A stretch of 64,000 nucleotides of DNA from Candidimonas sp. SYP-B2681 (GCF_003971065.1 NZ_RYDV01000002.1:521770-585769), one strand, 5' to 3'. Counted from the first letter of the stretch, positions 36,150-48,028 are shown. The notes: generated by a model not told the origin, from the letters alone. Program-made: numbers and translations.

Positions 36150-36817
36150 TGTTTTCCCCCGGGCAAGTCAGTAAAGCGCCCCGCGTCGATATGCAAGGTA
36201 CGTGAGGTGTACGAGGCCATCAATGCCTGATCGTGGGAGGCAATCAAGGTTGTTACCCCGACCCGGTTGAAGTCTCGGAACACTTCCATGATGCGTCGGG
36301 CACTGACCTGATCCAAGTTGGCGGTAGGCTCGTCTGCAATCAAAATGGCGGGCCGGTTGACGATGGCGCGCGCGATGGCAAGCCGTTGCTGTTCGCCACC
36401 CGACATTTCAATGGGGTTGAGGTCTTCCTTGCCCGAGAGGCCGACCTTCTCCATTGCTGCGCGTGCCCGGGTGCCCGCGAGCCGGGTCTCCAGGCCTGCG
36501 ACTGCCAATGGCAGCAATACATTATTAATGGCATTTCGGTCATACAGCAAATGGGTATCTTGCAAAATGACCCCCACGGCACGACGCAGGTAAGGGCGCG
36601 CCCGCGATGGCATCTTGTCGATTCGATGCCCATTGACATGCACCGTACCGCGGCTGGGTGGTTCAAGTCCGCCTATTAACTTAAGTAGGGTGGACTTGCC
36701 GGCGCCCGAAGGACCGGACACAAAGATGAATTCGCCGGGTTCGACGCGAAAGTTGATATCCGCCAGGATATTCCGCCCACGTCCGTACGATTTAAATACG
36801 TGCTGAAATTCGATCAT
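36146..36817 (-). CDS. ftsE: Cell-division ATP-binding protein FtsE
   Basis: 223 residues, the usual FtsE size. Walker A GPSGAGKST, signature MSGGEQQRLAIARAIV, Walker B ILIADEPTANLD and switch His in IASHDQALM are all present. With FtsX it forms the division-site ABC complex that drives periplasmic amidase activation. First gene of ftsE-ftsX-mutY; its promoter must lie in the 220-bp gap towards aapJ, where no other gene is seen. Confidence 0.95.
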   Translation of the reverse strand: MIEFQHVFKSYGRGRNILADINFRVEPGEFIFVSGPSGAGKSTLLKLIGGLEPPSRGTVHVNGHRIDKMPSRARPYLRRAVGVILQDTHLLYDRNAINNVLLPLAVAGLETRLAGTRARAAMEKVGLSGKEDLNPIEMSGGEQQRLAIARAIVNRPAILIADEPTANLDQVSARRIMEVFRDFNRVGVTTLIASHDQALMASYTSRTLHIDAGRFTDLPGGKQ

Positions 36818-37037
36818 AGTGACATAAGATTTAAGGCCCTAATAATAAAGGCTTAGCGGGATTTCGGGGCAGCAGCCGATAGGTCATAAAACGGGCGTAT
36901 GGCCAATATACATTGGGTTCGCAAGGGATATCCCTCATGTTTTTAATGGATACCAACAGCTACGATTCGAACGCTGGCGGCATAAACTCTGATTGTATGC
37001 CGTGTTCATCCATTGCAATCTATAGAAGAGACCCACT

Positions 37038-38054
37038 ATGAAACTATTTAAAGCGGCCGCGCTTGGCGCATCGCTGTTTTTTATTGCCGCCACAGCGCAA
37101 GCCGGCGAAACCCTTGACGCCGTCAAGAAAAAAGGCTTCGTTCAATGCGGCATGCATACCGGATTGCCGGGCTTTTCCATTGCCAACAGCAAGGGCGAGT
37201 GGACCGGTCTGGACGTTGATCTTTGTAAAGCAGTGGCCGCCATGATGTTCGGCGATGCAAAAAAATATAAAGCCGTTGCCCAAACCACGCAGCAGCGTTT
37301 TACTGCATTACAGTCCGGCGAAATCGATGTGCTGACACGTAACACAACGGCCACCATGACTCGCGATACCACCTTGGGCCTGATGACCCCTGGTATCAAT
37401 TACTACGACAGCCAGGGCATCATGGTCAAGGCCAGTCTTGGCGTCAAAAGCGCCAAGGAACTCGGCGGAGCAGCTGTTTGTGTTCAGCCCGGCACCACAA
37501 CCGAGCTAAACCTGGCTGACTGGTTCCGCGCCAACAAGCTCGAGTTCAAGCCGGTGGTCATTAACAATCCAGACGAAGCCATGCGCTCTTACGAGGCTGG
37601 CCGCTGCGATGCCTACACCACCGATAAGTCTGGCTTGGCCACAACGCGTTCCACATTGTCCAAGCCCGACGAACACGTCATCCTGCCCGAGGATTTCTCC
37701 AAAGAACCTCTGGGTCCCATGGTGCGTCAGGGTGACGACCCTTGGTTCATGGTTGTGCGCTGGACGCTTAACACCATGATCGAAGCCGAAGAGTATGGCA
37801 TCACGTCCAAGAATGTCGACGAAATGCTCAAAAGCCCGAATCCAAACATCCAACGCATTCTTGGCGTGACCGGCGAGATGGGCAAAGGGCTCGGACTGGA
37901 CAGCAAATGGGCGTATAACATCATCAAGCAGGTCGGAAACTACGGCGAGTCTTTTGCGCGTAATATCGGTCCTGAGTCGCCCATGAAACTGCAACGTGGC
38001 CTCAATGCACAATGGCGCGATGGCGGCTTGATGTACGGCTGGCCGGTTCGCTAG
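37038..38054 (+). CDS. aapJ: General L-amino-acid ABC transporter binding protein
   Basis: 338 residues with a signal peptide (about 1-22, cleaved after AQA). The mature part matches AapJ/BztA-type broad-specificity binding proteins: KKKGFVQCGMHTGLPGFS, then EWTGLDVDLCKAVAAMMFGD, LTRNTTATMTRDT, INYYDSQGIMV and the long C-terminal NPNIQRILGVTGEMGKGLGL. It captures a broad range of L-amino acids for the permeases encoded downstream. GAAGAGA upstream of the ATG is an adequate ribosome-binding site. Confidence 0.92.
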   Translation: MKLFKAAALGASLFFIAATAQAGETLDAVKKKGFVQCGMHTGLPGFSIANSKGEWTGLDVDLCKAVAAMMFGDAKKYKAVAQTTQQRFTALQSGEIDVLTRNTTATMTRDTTLGLMTPGINYYDSQGIMVKASLGVKSAKELGGAAVCVQPGTTTELNLADWFRANKLEFKPVVINNPDEAMRSYEAGRCDAYTTDKSGLATTRSTLSKPDEHVILPEDFSKEPLGPMVRQGDDPWFMVVRWTLNTMIEAEEYGITSKNVDEMLKSPNPNIQRILGVTGEMGKGLGLDSKWAYNIIKQVGNYGESFARNIGPESPMKLQRGLNAQWRDGGLMYGWPVR

Positions 38055-38081
38055 GAAAGTCTGGTCGTATTTTGCATGAAG

Positions 38082-38106
38082 GCCGGGCCGCCGTGGCCCG
38101 GCTTTT
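38082..38106 (+). terminator. Intercistronic hairpin after aapJ
   Basis: GCCGGGCC (38082-38089) and GGCCCGGC (38095-38102) form a perfect 8-bp stem with a 5-nt loop, then TTTTC. Its place between binding-protein and permease genes fits partial termination or 3' protection giving more AapJ than permease. Confidence 0.7.
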
Positions 38107-38154
38107 CAGAAAAGGGGGAGTGCTGCGTCAGGGTCCCCAAACGATTTAATCTCT

Positions 38155-39339
38155 ATGACGAAAAATTCATCTTTGCCTCAGTCGCCAAAGCGACGCCTAT
38201 CGTGGCATGATCCCTCGGTACGAGGACTGATTTATCAAGTACTGATACTCGGCATCGTGGGGTTTGCAGTCTGGTATTTGGTTTCCAATACGCTTCACAA
38301 TCTCGCCGTCCGTAATATTTCCACGGGTTTCGACTTTCTCCACCGCGAAGCGGGCTTTGCCATTGGCGAATCCGCCGTGCCGTATACGCCGGCCGATACC
38401 TATGGCCGTGCTATCTGGGTGGGTCTGCTCAACACCCTGCGCGTGTCGGTTGTCGGTATTATTCTTGCCACCCTGTTCGGCACCGTTTTGGGTATTGCGC
38501 GTCTTTCCAAGAATTGGCTGCTGTCCCGGGTTGCCAGTACCTATATAGAAGTCATGCGCAATATCCCCTTATTGCTGCAATTGTTCTTCTGGTACGCCAT
38601 CATCACAGAAAGTATGCCCGGGCCGCGGAATGCTTTGAATCCTGTGGCTGGTGTCTTTATTTCAAACCGAGGCCTTAAGCTGCCATCGCTACATGGCGAC
38701 GCTCTCGACTGGATAGCCGGCGGGCTGGCATTAGCGATTGTTGGCATCCTGCTTCTCGCTCACTGGGCTAAAAAACGCCAAGAGGCAACGGGGATCATTT
38801 TTCCGCTGGGCCGGGTCGGACTTGCCTTGTTGATTGTGCTGCCTTTGGCAGGCTGGTGGCTAAGCGGCGCGGCTTTGACGATAGAGCTTCCCGAACTCAA
38901 AGGGTTTAACTTTATCGGCGGCGTGTCGATGTCTCCGGAATTCACTGCGTTGCTCGTGGGCCTCGTCATGTATACCTCAGCCTTCGTCGCTGAAGTCGTG
39001 CGGTCGGGCATACAGTCGGTGAATCAGGGGCAATGGGAAGCGGCAGGCGCTATAGGCTTGTCTCGCGCGCGTACTTTGCGCCTCGTGATTTTGCCTCAGG
39101 CGTTGCGCGTAATCATTCCCCCCATGACAAGCCAGTACCTGAATTTAACCAAAAATAGTTCCCTCGCTGTGGCTATCGGCTACCCCGACATCGTTTCCGT
39201 GGTCAATACTACTTTGAACCAGACTGGGCAAGCTATTGAAGGCATTTTGATCATCATGGCGGCTTACCTAACGGTCAGCTTGTCGATCTCGGTGTTCATG
39301 AACTGGTACAACACGCGCATTGCGCTGGTGGAGCGCTAA
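38155..39339 (+). CDS. aapQ: General L-amino-acid ABC transporter permease AapQ
   Basis: 394 residues, the unusual large size of AapQ/BztB-type permeases, caused by an insertion between helices (about residues 160-255). The conserved segments are RNISTGFDFLHREAGFAIGE, then IEVMRNIPLLLQLFFWYAII and the EAA loop VVRSGIQSVNQGQWEAAGAI. It forms the inner-membrane channel with AapM. Its stop is directly followed by the aapM ATG. Confidence 0.92.
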   Translation: MTKNSSLPQSPKRRLSWHDPSVRGLIYQVLILGIVGFAVWYLVSNTLHNLAVRNISTGFDFLHREAGFAIGESAVPYTPADTYGRAIWVGLLNTLRVSVVGIILATLFGTVLGIARLSKNWLLSRVASTYIEVMRNIPLLLQLFFWYAIITESMPGPRNALNPVAGVFISNRGLKLPSLHGDALDWIAGGLALAIVGILLLAHWAKKRQEATGIIFPLGRVGLALLIVLPLAGWWLSGAALTIELPELKGFNFIGGVSMSPEFTALLVGLVMYTSAFVAEVVRSGIQSVNQGQWEAAGAIGLSRARTLRLVILPQALRVIIPPMTSQYLNLTKNSSLAVAIGYPDIVSVVNTTLNQTGQAIEGILIIMAAYLTVSLSISVFMNWYNTRIALVER

Positions 39340-40437
39340 ATGGACGCTAATCACTCTACGGCGGCGGTTCTGCCGCCACCCGCCGTCCATGCCGGTGTCA
39401 TTGCCTGGCTCCGGGCTAGCCTCTTTTCATCGCCGTTAAATACCTTGTTAACGGTGCTGGTGGCGTGGCTATTGCTGATGGTCGTGCCAGCCCTGGTCGA
39501 ATGGCTGTTTATCCGCGCCGACTTCGACGCCACTAACGCCCAGGAATGCCGCGCTTCCGGAGGTGCATGCTGGGCTTTCATCGTAGAAAAGCATCGTCTG
39601 ATCCTTTTCGGCATTTATCCCTTCGACGAACAGTGGCGGCCCCTACTGGCCAGTATTGTCCTGATCGCTGTCATTGTCTGCAGCTGCGTGCGCTGGTTCT
39701 GGAAGCCTTTCCTGCCACTGTTCTGGATGGCCTCGCTTACTTTGGTCGCAATCCTTATGTGGGGCGGTGTGTTCGGCCTTAGCTACGTCGAGAACGACAG
39801 ATGGGGCGGCTTGCCGCTGACCTTAATTCTGGCGACTTTCGGTATTGCTTTCGCTTTCCCCTTAGGATTGCTGCTTGCTCTCGGTCGACGCTCGAACATG
39901 CCTGCGGTAAAGGCCCTATGCGTGGTCTATATTGAGCTCATCCGAGGCGTTCCCTTGATCAGCCTGCTCTTCATGTCGTCGGTCATGCTTCCGTTGTTTC
40001 TACCGGAAGGCTTCAGTATCGACAAGCTATTGCGCGCGCAGATCGCCATCATTCTGTTTGCCGCAGCGTATATCGCCGAGACGGTGCGCGGTGGCTTGCA
40101 GGCGATACCTAAGGGTCAATACGAAGGCGCCGATTCACTGGGCCTTAGTTACTGGCAACAGATGCGCAAGATCATATTGCCTCAGGCGCTGAAGGTGGTC
40201 ATCCCCCCGTTGGTGGGGATATTCATCGCTCTGTTCAAGGATACTTCGCTGGTGGTAATTATTGGTATTTTCGACCTTACTCAGGCGGCCAAGACGGCTG
40301 TCGCCGATGCCGCTTGGCGCGGCTTCAGCGCCGAAGCTTACCTGTTTATTGCGTTCATCTATTTTATTTTCTGCTTTTCCATTTCCCGCTATAGCCAGTC
40401 GCTTGAACGACACTTGCGAACGGGGTATCAACGTTGA
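39340..40437 (+). CDS. aapM: General L-amino-acid ABC transporter permease AapM
   Basis: 365 residues, again the large AapM/BztC type. The N-terminal half has extra helices, and the C-terminal transport domain carries YIELIRGVPLISLLFMSSVM and the EAA loop ETVRGGLQAIPKGQYEGADS, followed by LFKDTSLVVIIGIFDLTQAA. It directly abuts aapQ and pairs with it in the membrane. Confidence 0.92.
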   Translation: MDANHSTAAVLPPPAVHAGVIAWLRASLFSSPLNTLLTVLVAWLLLMVVPALVEWLFIRADFDATNAQECRASGGACWAFIVEKHRLILFGIYPFDEQWRPLLASIVLIAVIVCSCVRWFWKPFLPLFWMASLTLVAILMWGGVFGLSYVENDRWGGLPLTLILATFGIAFAFPLGLLLALGRRSNMPAVKALCVVYIELIRGVPLISLLFMSSVMLPLFLPEGFSIDKLLRAQIAIILFAAAYIAETVRGGLQAIPKGQYEGADSLGLSYWQQMRKIILPQALKVVIPPLVGIFIALFKDTSLVVIIGIFDLTQAAKTAVADAAWRGFSAEAYLFIAFIYFIFCFSISRYSQSLERHLRTGYQR

Positions 40438-40491
40438 CCAACACGAAGTGCGCAAAAATGCAGGCGCAGATTAAAACAAGGGAGTACAGAC

Positions 40492-41232
40492 ATGTCTGAG
40501 GCCATTATTCGCCTAGAAAATGTCAATAAGTGGTTTGGGCAGTTCCATGTCTTGCGCAACATCAATCTCGATGTGGGGCGGGGAGAGCGAATTGTCGTAT
40601 GCGGGCCCTCGGGTTCCGGCAAGTCCACCCTGATACGCTGTATTAACCGTCTGGAAGAGCATCAGAAAGGCACGATTTCTGTCGACGGTATAGAGCTCAC
40701 CAATAATCTGAAGCAAATCGAAGCCATTCGGCGCGATGTGGGTATGGTGTTCCAGCACTTCAATCTTTTTCCGCACCTGACCGTGCTGGAAAACCTGACA
40801 ATCGGGCCGATCTGGGTACTGAAGAAGTCCAAGGCCGAGGCCGAGGCCGCCGCCATGAAATACCTCGCACGCGTGCGTATACCCGATCAGGCAGCCAAGT
40901 ATCCCGGCCAGCTGTCCGGCGGCCAACAGCAACGCGTCGCCATTGCGCGGTCGTTATGCATGAGCCCCAAGATCATGCTATTTGACGAGCCTACGTCAGC
41001 GCTTGATCCCGAGATGGTCAAAGAAGTGCTCGACGTCATGGTTGGTCTTGCCGAAGAAAGCGGAATGACCATGATATGCGTAACGCACGAAATGGGCTTT
41101 GCCCGAAAAGTGGCGGATCGCGTAATATTCATGGACCAAGGCGAAATCATCGAGGAAAATACTCCAGATGCTTTCTTCGATAGTCCTCAGAACGAGCGCA
41201 CCAAGCTATTCCTAAGCCAGATCCTGCATTAA
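40492..41232 (+). CDS. aapP: General L-amino-acid ABC transporter ATPase AapP
   Basis: 246 residues. Walker [10 protein letters not shown], signature [15 protein letters not shown], Walker [16 protein letters not shown] and switch His in [12 protein letters not shown]. It energises the AapJQM importer. GGGAG precedes the ATG at 40492. The end LFLSQILH is typical of amino-acid ABC ATPases. It closely resembles the ATPase at 4048-4773, but the permease sizes show these are different transporter classes. Confidence 0.93.
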   Translation: MSEAIIRLENVNKWFGQFHVLRNINLDVGRGERIVVCGPSGSGKSTLIRCINRLEEHQKGTISVDGIELTNNLKQIEAIRRDVGMVFQHFNLFPHLTVLENLTIGPIWVLKKSKAEAEAAAMKYLARVRIPDQAAKYPGQLSGGQQQRVAIARSLCMSPKIMLFDEPTSALDPEMVKEVLDVMVGLAEESGMTMICVTHEMGFARKVADRVIFMDQGEIIEENTPDAFFDSPQNERTKLFLSQILH

Positions 41233-41330
41233 GCCGGGCGTAGTTCCCTAAACCGTACCGGCGCTGACATGCTCCTTAAAATAGTGTACGGTTATGAGTT
41301 TTTATAATATATAACGAGGCATTACCGATT

Positions 41331-42326
41331 ATGTTGTCTGTATTTAAATCATTGCCGGGCGTTGCTCTGGCCGCCTGTCTGACCATGGCCATGGCGTCTC
41401 CCGTTGCTGCTGCCGACGATTTTCCGTCGAAACCGCTTACGTTTATCGTACCTTACGCACCCGGCGGACCGCTCGATGGCATGGCCCGTTTGTTGGCTGA
41501 AAAAGTGCAGCCAGACCTTGGCACGGTCATTGTGGAAAATCGTCCCGGCGCCGGCGGCAACATAGGCGCCAGCATTGCGGCAAAAGCAAAACCCGACGGC
41601 TACACGCTGGTTATGGGTGCGGTGGCAATCAATGCCATCAATCCCTGGCTGTACGAAAAGTTGCCCTTTGACCCTGTAAAAAGCTTTGAACCAGTAACCT
41701 TGGTGGCCTCTGTGCCGAACGTTCTTATCCTTAATAACGAGTTTGCAAAGGTAAACAACATTAAATCGGTCCCCGATCTTGTTGCCTATGCCAAGGCACA
41801 TCCTGAGCAGCTGAATTTCGCTTCAGGCGGCAATGGTAGCGCCGGTCATTTAGCAGGCGAACTTCTGAACGTCCGCTCAGATATCAAGACAGTGCATGTC
41901 CCTTACGCTGGCGCGTCCCCTGCCAAGCTTGCCTTGCTGGCAGGGCAGGTTAATTTCATGTTCGATAATCTTGCATCGGCAGCCCCGTTAATTTCAGACG
42001 GTAAAGTCAAGGCAATAGCCGTGACGACAGTCGAGCGATCTTCGGCATTGCCGGCCGTTCCGACCATGCAGCAAGAAGGCATAGCCGACTTCGATCTTGG
42101 TACATGGTTCGGTGTGTTCACTACCGGCGGAACGCCTAAGGCAGTCGTCGACAAACTGAATGCCGCTTATGTAAAAGCACTTCAGGATCCTGCGGTTCGA
42201 AAGAATTTGCTGACAATGGGCTCCGATGCCAAACCCACAACGTCCGAACAGTTTAGCGAACTGGTCAAACACGACCTCGCCAAATACAAGGAAATTGTCA
42301 AGGTTTCCGGCGCCAAACTCTTCTAA
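41331..42326 (+). CDS. Bug/TctC-type tricarboxylate-binding protein
   Basis: 331 residues with a signal peptide (about 1-27, cleaved after VAA). The Bug family pattern is plain: DFPSKPLTFIVPYAPGGPLD, then VIVENRPGAGGNIGASIAAK, PDGYTLVMGAVA and VPYAGASPAKLALLAGQVNF. Such proteins bind carboxylates in the periplasm; Burkholderiales carry many without transporter partners, and no tctA or tctB is in the window. A TATAAT at 41303-41308 suggests its own promoter rather than readthrough from aapP. Confidence 0.92.
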   Translation: MLSVFKSLPGVALAACLTMAMASPVAAADDFPSKPLTFIVPYAPGGPLDGMARLLAEKVQPDLGTVIVENRPGAGGNIGASIAAKAKPDGYTLVMGAVAINAINPWLYEKLPFDPVKSFEPVTLVASVPNVLILNNEFAKVNNIKSVPDLVAYAKAHPEQLNFASGGNGSAGHLAGELLNVRSDIKTVHVPYAGASPAKLALLAGQVNFMFDNLASAAPLISDGKVKAIAVTTVERSSALPAVPTMQQEGIADFDLGTWFGVFTTGGTPKAVVDKLNAAYVKALQDPAVRKNLLTMGSDAKPTTSEQFSELVKHDLAKYKEIVKVSGAKLF

Positions 42327-42487
42327 ACGTCCGAAGTTGCTTCTCTCGCCGTCTTTTTGTTTGCAGTAATGTCAGTGAATGTAAGTATGCGGCTTACGGA
42401 ACCAAAATGTAACACTCGGGTCCGTAACCGCTGCTAGCATAGTGACCGGCAGATAACATTGCTAAACATTGGGATAAGGAGAAGTAC

Positions 42488-43150
42488 ATGAATATATCTA
42501 TGCGTGCGAGTCGAATTGCGTCTTGCGTTGGGATTGTTGCTTTGATGGCAGGCTGCGCGAACCTTAATGAAATGGGTACGGGCGGCAAGACAGCAGTGGG
42601 TGCTGGTGCCGGAGCGGCTGTCGGGGCAGGGCTTGGCGCACTGATTGGCGACAGCAGCAAGGCGGCCGCTATAGGCGCTGGCATAGGTGCTGTGGCTGGC
42701 GGTATCGCGGGTTATAACTGGGCTGGCGTTAAGAATGATGTAGAAAAATCTGGCGCCCGCGATTTGGGTGTAGACGTCACCGAAATGCCCGACGGTACGC
42801 TGCGCGTGAATATTCCTAGCAATGTCTCCTTTGACACTTCCAAGTACGCCTTGAAGCCTGCTCTGTTGCCGGTACTGGACAGCGTGTCACGCGCTTTGGT
42901 ACAGCACCCTGAACTGCGCGCAAAATCAATCGGCTATACCGATAGCACCGGTTCTGCAACCACTAACCAGACGCTATCCGTCAATCGCGCCCGGGCTGTT
43001 GCCAACTACCTGACGCAGCAGGGTGTTCCGACGGGCAACCTGAGCGCTGAAGGTCGCGGGCCTAGCAACCCTGTGGCCGACAACTCAACGGCCGAAGGAC
43101 GTTCCATGAACCGTCGTGTTGAACTGTATTTGTACGCAGTTCAAAAGTAA
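42488..43150 (+). CDS. OmpA-family lipoprotein with glycine-zipper (YiaD-like)
   Basis: 220 residues. Lipobox LMAGC after a short signal (about residues 1-23) anchors it in the outer membrane. A glycine/alanine zipper (about 35-80, GAGAGAAVGAGLGALIG and IGAGIGAVAGGIAGY) may enter the membrane, and the C-terminal OmpA domain (about 95-220) binds peptidoglycan, with NVSFDTSKYALKP, GYTDSTGS, LSVNRARAVANYL and NRRVELYL. The role is envelope stability. A strong terminator follows. Confidence 0.9.
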   Translation: MNISMRASRIASCVGIVALMAGCANLNEMGTGGKTAVGAGAGAAVGAGLGALIGDSSKAAAIGAGIGAVAGGIAGYNWAGVKNDVEKSGARDLGVDVTEMPDGTLRVNIPSNVSFDTSKYALKPALLPVLDSVSRALVQHPELRAKSIGYTDSTGSATTNQTLSVNRARAVANYLTQQGVPTGNLSAEGRGPSNPVADNSTAEGRSMNRRVELYLYAVQK

Positions 43151-43187
43151 CGTTTCGACTAGCTGTGTCACGCACTCCGTAGTAAAG

Positions 43188-43211
43188 CGCCCCTTGCGGG
43201 GCGTTTTTTTT
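43188..43211 (+). terminator. Rho-independent terminator of the OmpA-like gene
   Basis: CGCCCC (43188-43193) and GGGGCG (43198-43203) form the stem with a TTGC loop, followed by a run of eight T. The convergent thiC ends about 50 bp beyond. Confidence 0.88.
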
Positions 43212-43263
43212 GGGCGGTATGTCGGGCTTCAATATTTACGTGCCTGTTTCCGGTCGCGAATCT

Positions 43264-45339
<2,076 letters not shown>

Positions 45340-45379
45340 CATAAGTATAAAGTCTTACGGCAAGAAAAAAAACGAATGT

Positions 45380-45772
45380 TTATCGGCTTCGTAAGGAAGC
45401 CATCAGACTTCTTACCGCATTCTCGATCAGCTGAAGCGATGCATCTGAGAGCGACAGAAAGTCTTCGGGGGGAATATTAGGGAACGGCCACGGGATCATC
45501 GTGCGGGGTCGGCCGCCCTCGGTCAATACATTGGTGCTTGGAGCTGGCACCGGAGCAGCCATAGATTCTTGTGGGCCGGTGCCGTTAGCCAGCCATATCG
45601 GATTGACATCCAAGGCATGGGCCAATGCAAAGATGTCCTTCGCCGCCTTGCGTGTTCCGAGTTCATAATTCGCAATTGCGCTCTGCGAAAGTCCGCAGGC
45701 GGCGCCCAGAGCTTTCTGGGTCAGGCCGCGTAATATTCTGGTTTGACGAAGGCGTTCAGCAAAGGAGTTCAC
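45380..45772 (-). CDS. XRE-family HTH regulator
   Basis: 130 residues from a GTG at 45772. The Cro/CI HTH is residues about 5-60 (ERLRQTRILRGLTQKALGAA, GLSQSAIANYELGTRKAAKD). The tail has a Pro-rich linker (APVPAPSTN) and a helical end. No Shine-Dalgarno precedes the GTG, so translation may be leaderless or weak. It is divergent from the degenerate response regulator over 108 bp that hold repeated ACGTT-type sites, which the two proteins probably share. It resembles phage-type repressors in size, but no phage genes are near. Confidence 0.85.
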   Translation of the reverse strand: MNSFAERLRQTRILRGLTQKALGAACGLSQSAIANYELGTRKAAKDIFALAHALDVNPIWLANGTGPQESMAAPVPAPSTNVLTEGGRPRTMIPWPFPNIPPEDFLSLSDASLQLIENAVRSLMASLRSR

Positions 45773-45832
45773 GTTTGTGATTGAACGACTTTATTCGATC
45801 ACGTTGGTAATTGCCGTAATTACGTTCGTGAT
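45771..45832. promoter_or_regulatory. Repeat cluster and 35-bp interrupted palindrome between divergent regulators
   Basis: Direct repeats ACGTTTGTGAT (45771-45781) and ACGTTCGTGAT (45822-45832) flank an interrupted palindrome at 45798-45832 of form ATCACG-N4-TAATT-N5-AATTA-N4-CGTGAT. The first repeat covers the XRE start codon. The layout suggests cooperative binding of a dimeric regulator controlling both divergent genes. Confidence 0.6.
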
Positions 45833-45880
45833 GTTCTGGCGGTAGACTCTGGTGTAACGTTTCTTCCTTATGGTGGCGTT

Positions 45881-46630
45881 ATGAAGCCGAACCCGTTGAT
45901 ATTGTTGTTTGCAACGTCGTATGTCGGCGCCCGGCTGCAGGATACCGCGACGCGTTTACGGTCTCACGGCTTTGACGTCTTGTCTTGTGGCGACCTGCTT
46001 AAGCTTTATAGCTTGGCTAGAAAGAGCTCCCGGCAAACTGGCGCGACGATGTTTGTAATGCTTTCTGGTTCGTTGGCCGAAAATTGCCTTGCTGCAAAAT
46101 ACTTGCGTGCGCTCTATCCGGCGTCGCGTATTCTTGCTTTGGTCAGCTGCCTTGACGATTCCGTTCTTGTTCAAAGCTTGGAAAGCGGCGCCGACGCCTT
46201 CTGCCCGCGTAATGCTTCTACAGAGTTATTGCTGGCGACGGTTTTCCGTTTACTGGGGCGTTCCAGCAGGCAGGCCCATGCGGGCGACGTCCATACTGTG
46301 CCAGTTCAATCGACAACTGATGCTAACTGGGCCCTGCTCGATAATGGATGGATACTGGGCGGCCCGCAAGGCTTGCGTATCCCGCTCACCACCGGCGAGC
46401 GATCGTTCCTTATGACCCTTTTAGCCGAGCCCGACTTGCGTGCCTCGCATTGCAAGCTCATCAGTGCGGTTAACGCATCCTATGACCGCCCTTCACCGGT
46501 CACCCATCAGGCCCGCCTGGGCGTAATGGTTAGTCGTTTGCGGCGCAAGTTTCGGGAATACGGGCTCTCCATGCCGCTTAGGTCGGTACACAACTGGGGC
46601 TATATGTTCACCGGCCCAGTCGCGCCGTAG
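45881..46630 (+). CDS. Winged-helix regulator with degenerate receiver domain
   Basis: 249 residues. The first ~125 resemble a response-regulator receiver fold, but the phosphate-accepting Asp is absent: the strand that should end in it reads MFVMLSGSL (residues 57-65), and the usual Thr-Lys-Pro segment reads CPRNAS (108-113). Residues about 150-245 are an OmpR/PhoB-type winged helix (IPLTTGERSFLMTLL, LGVMVSRLRRKF, LRSVHNWGYMFTG). No histidine kinase is adjacent. It is probably phosphorylation-independent and may work with the divergent XRE protein. Confidence 0.78.
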   Translation: MKPNPLILLFATSYVGARLQDTATRLRSHGFDVLSCGDLLKLYSLARKSSRQTGATMFVMLSGSLAENCLAAKYLRALYPASRILALVSCLDDSVLVQSLESGADAFCPRNASTELLLATVFRLLGRSSRQAHAGDVHTVPVQSTTDANWALLDNGWILGGPQGLRIPLTTGERSFLMTLLAEPDLRASHCKLISAVNASYDRPSPVTHQARLGVMVSRLRRKFREYGLSMPLRSVHNWGYMFTGPVAP

Positions 46631-46656
46631 CGGCCAGGCTCTGATTTACTTTATGC

Positions 46657-47910
46657 TTACGCCTGATAACGGCTTATCGACAAGTCGTCACTGCGTATCG
46701 CGGTCGGCTTGCCCGATACGATGTCGGCAAGAAGCTGGCCACTACCGCAGGCCATGGTCCAGCCCAACGTCCCATGTCCTGTATTCAGGAATAAATTGCG
46801 GTACGGAGTCCCACCGATGATAGGCGTGCTGTCAGGGGTTTTAGGACGCAAGCCGGTCCAGAACGACACGTCGCCGCTGGCGCGACTACCCGGAAACAGG
46901 TCATCGACAACCATTTCCAGTGTTCTTTGCCGCTTCGGGTTCAGGCTTAAGTCAAAGCCTGCAATTTCCGCCATGCCTCCGACCCGGATCCGATTTTCGA
47001 AACGGGTAATGGCAATTTTGTACGTTTCATCCAGCAGTGTTGATACGGGGGCGCGGCTTTCGTCAGCGATAGGCACCGTAATCGAATAGCCCTTCATGGG
47101 ATAAACCGGAAGTGACACCACATTCTTCAGCAGGTTAGTCGAGTACGAGCCCAACGCCACCACATAGGCGTCGCCCTGAATCAGCTGATTGTCACACTGA
47201 ACGCCGGAAATCGCTCCGCCTCGTATATGAAGTTGCTGTATGTTCGTGCCGTAATGAAACTGGACCCCCAGCTTGACGGCTTCTTCTGTAAGGCGGCTTG
47301 TAAAGATATGGCAATCGCCAGTCTCGTCGTCGGGCAAGCGCAGGCCACCAACTAGCTTGTCTTTGCTATGAATTAAGGCGGGCTCCGCCTTGTACAGCTC
47401 GTGCCGGCCGAGCAGTTCATATTTCATCCCCGCTTCTTTTAGAACTGAAATGTCCTGGGCTACGGCGTCGAGTTGTTGCTGCTCGCGAAAGACTTGCAAG
47501 GTGCCCTGTTGGCGGCCTTCGTACTGAATGCCAACGCTCTCGCGCAGCTGCGCCAAACACTCGCCGCTGTAACTTGATAATCGGACCAGGCGTTCCTTAT
47601 TGGTGGCATACCGGCTGGCTGTGCAGTTTCGCCACATCTGGTACATCCATTGCAGCTGAAATAAGGTGCCGTCCGGCCGCATGGATAAAGGCGGGTGCTT
47701 GGCAAACATCCACTTGATGGCTTTCAGCGGGACACCGGGGGCGGCCCACGGAGATGAATATCCGTATGATATTTGTCCGGCATTGCCGAAACTGGTTTCC
47801 AAGGCGGAAGCGGACTGACGCTCCAAGACATGAACTTCGTGCCCATGCCTGGCTAAATAATAAGCCGTGCTTACGCCGATAACCCCAGCGCCCAGAATTA
47901 CAATTTTCAT
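46657..47910 (-). CDS. dadA: D-amino-acid dehydrogenase
   Basis: 417 residues, FAD-dependent DAO fold. It oxidises D-amino acids to 2-oxo acids at the inner membrane, feeding electrons to quinones. The dinucleotide motif is [20 protein letters not shown] at the N-terminus; [20 protein letters not shown] and a C-terminal [18 protein letters not shown], then [19 protein letters not shown] are DadA hallmarks. The usual partner gene, alanine racemase dadX, is not adjacent. It is divergent from an Lrp/AsnC regulator across a region with a perfect palindrome. Confidence 0.93.
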   Translation of the reverse strand: MKIVILGAGVIGVSTAYYLARHGHEVHVLERQSASALETSFGNAGQISYGYSSPWAAPGVPLKAIKWMFAKHPPLSMRPDGTLFQLQWMYQMWRNCTASRYATNKERLVRLSSYSGECLAQLRESVGIQYEGRQQGTLQVFREQQQLDAVAQDISVLKEAGMKYELLGRHELYKAEPALIHSKDKLVGGLRLPDDETGDCHIFTSRLTEEAVKLGVQFHYGTNIQQLHIRGGAISGVQCDNQLIQGDAYVVALGSYSTNLLKNVVSLPVYPMKGYSITVPIADESRAPVSTLLDETYKIAITRFENRIRVGGMAEIAGFDLSLNPKRQRTLEMVVDDLFPGSRASGDVSFWTGLRPKTPDSTPIIGGTPYRNLFLNTGHGTLGWTMACGSGQLLADIVSGKPTAIRSDDLSISRYQA

Positions 47911-48028
47911 TTTTTTCAGCGATCCTTGTTGATCTTTAGGATCTTAGGCCACTATCCTTAGTCTTTTCCTTCAAAGAATCCACGTTTCCAGTTATTTTTC
48001 CTGTTTGGAGCGCGTTTCAGCTGTTTTT

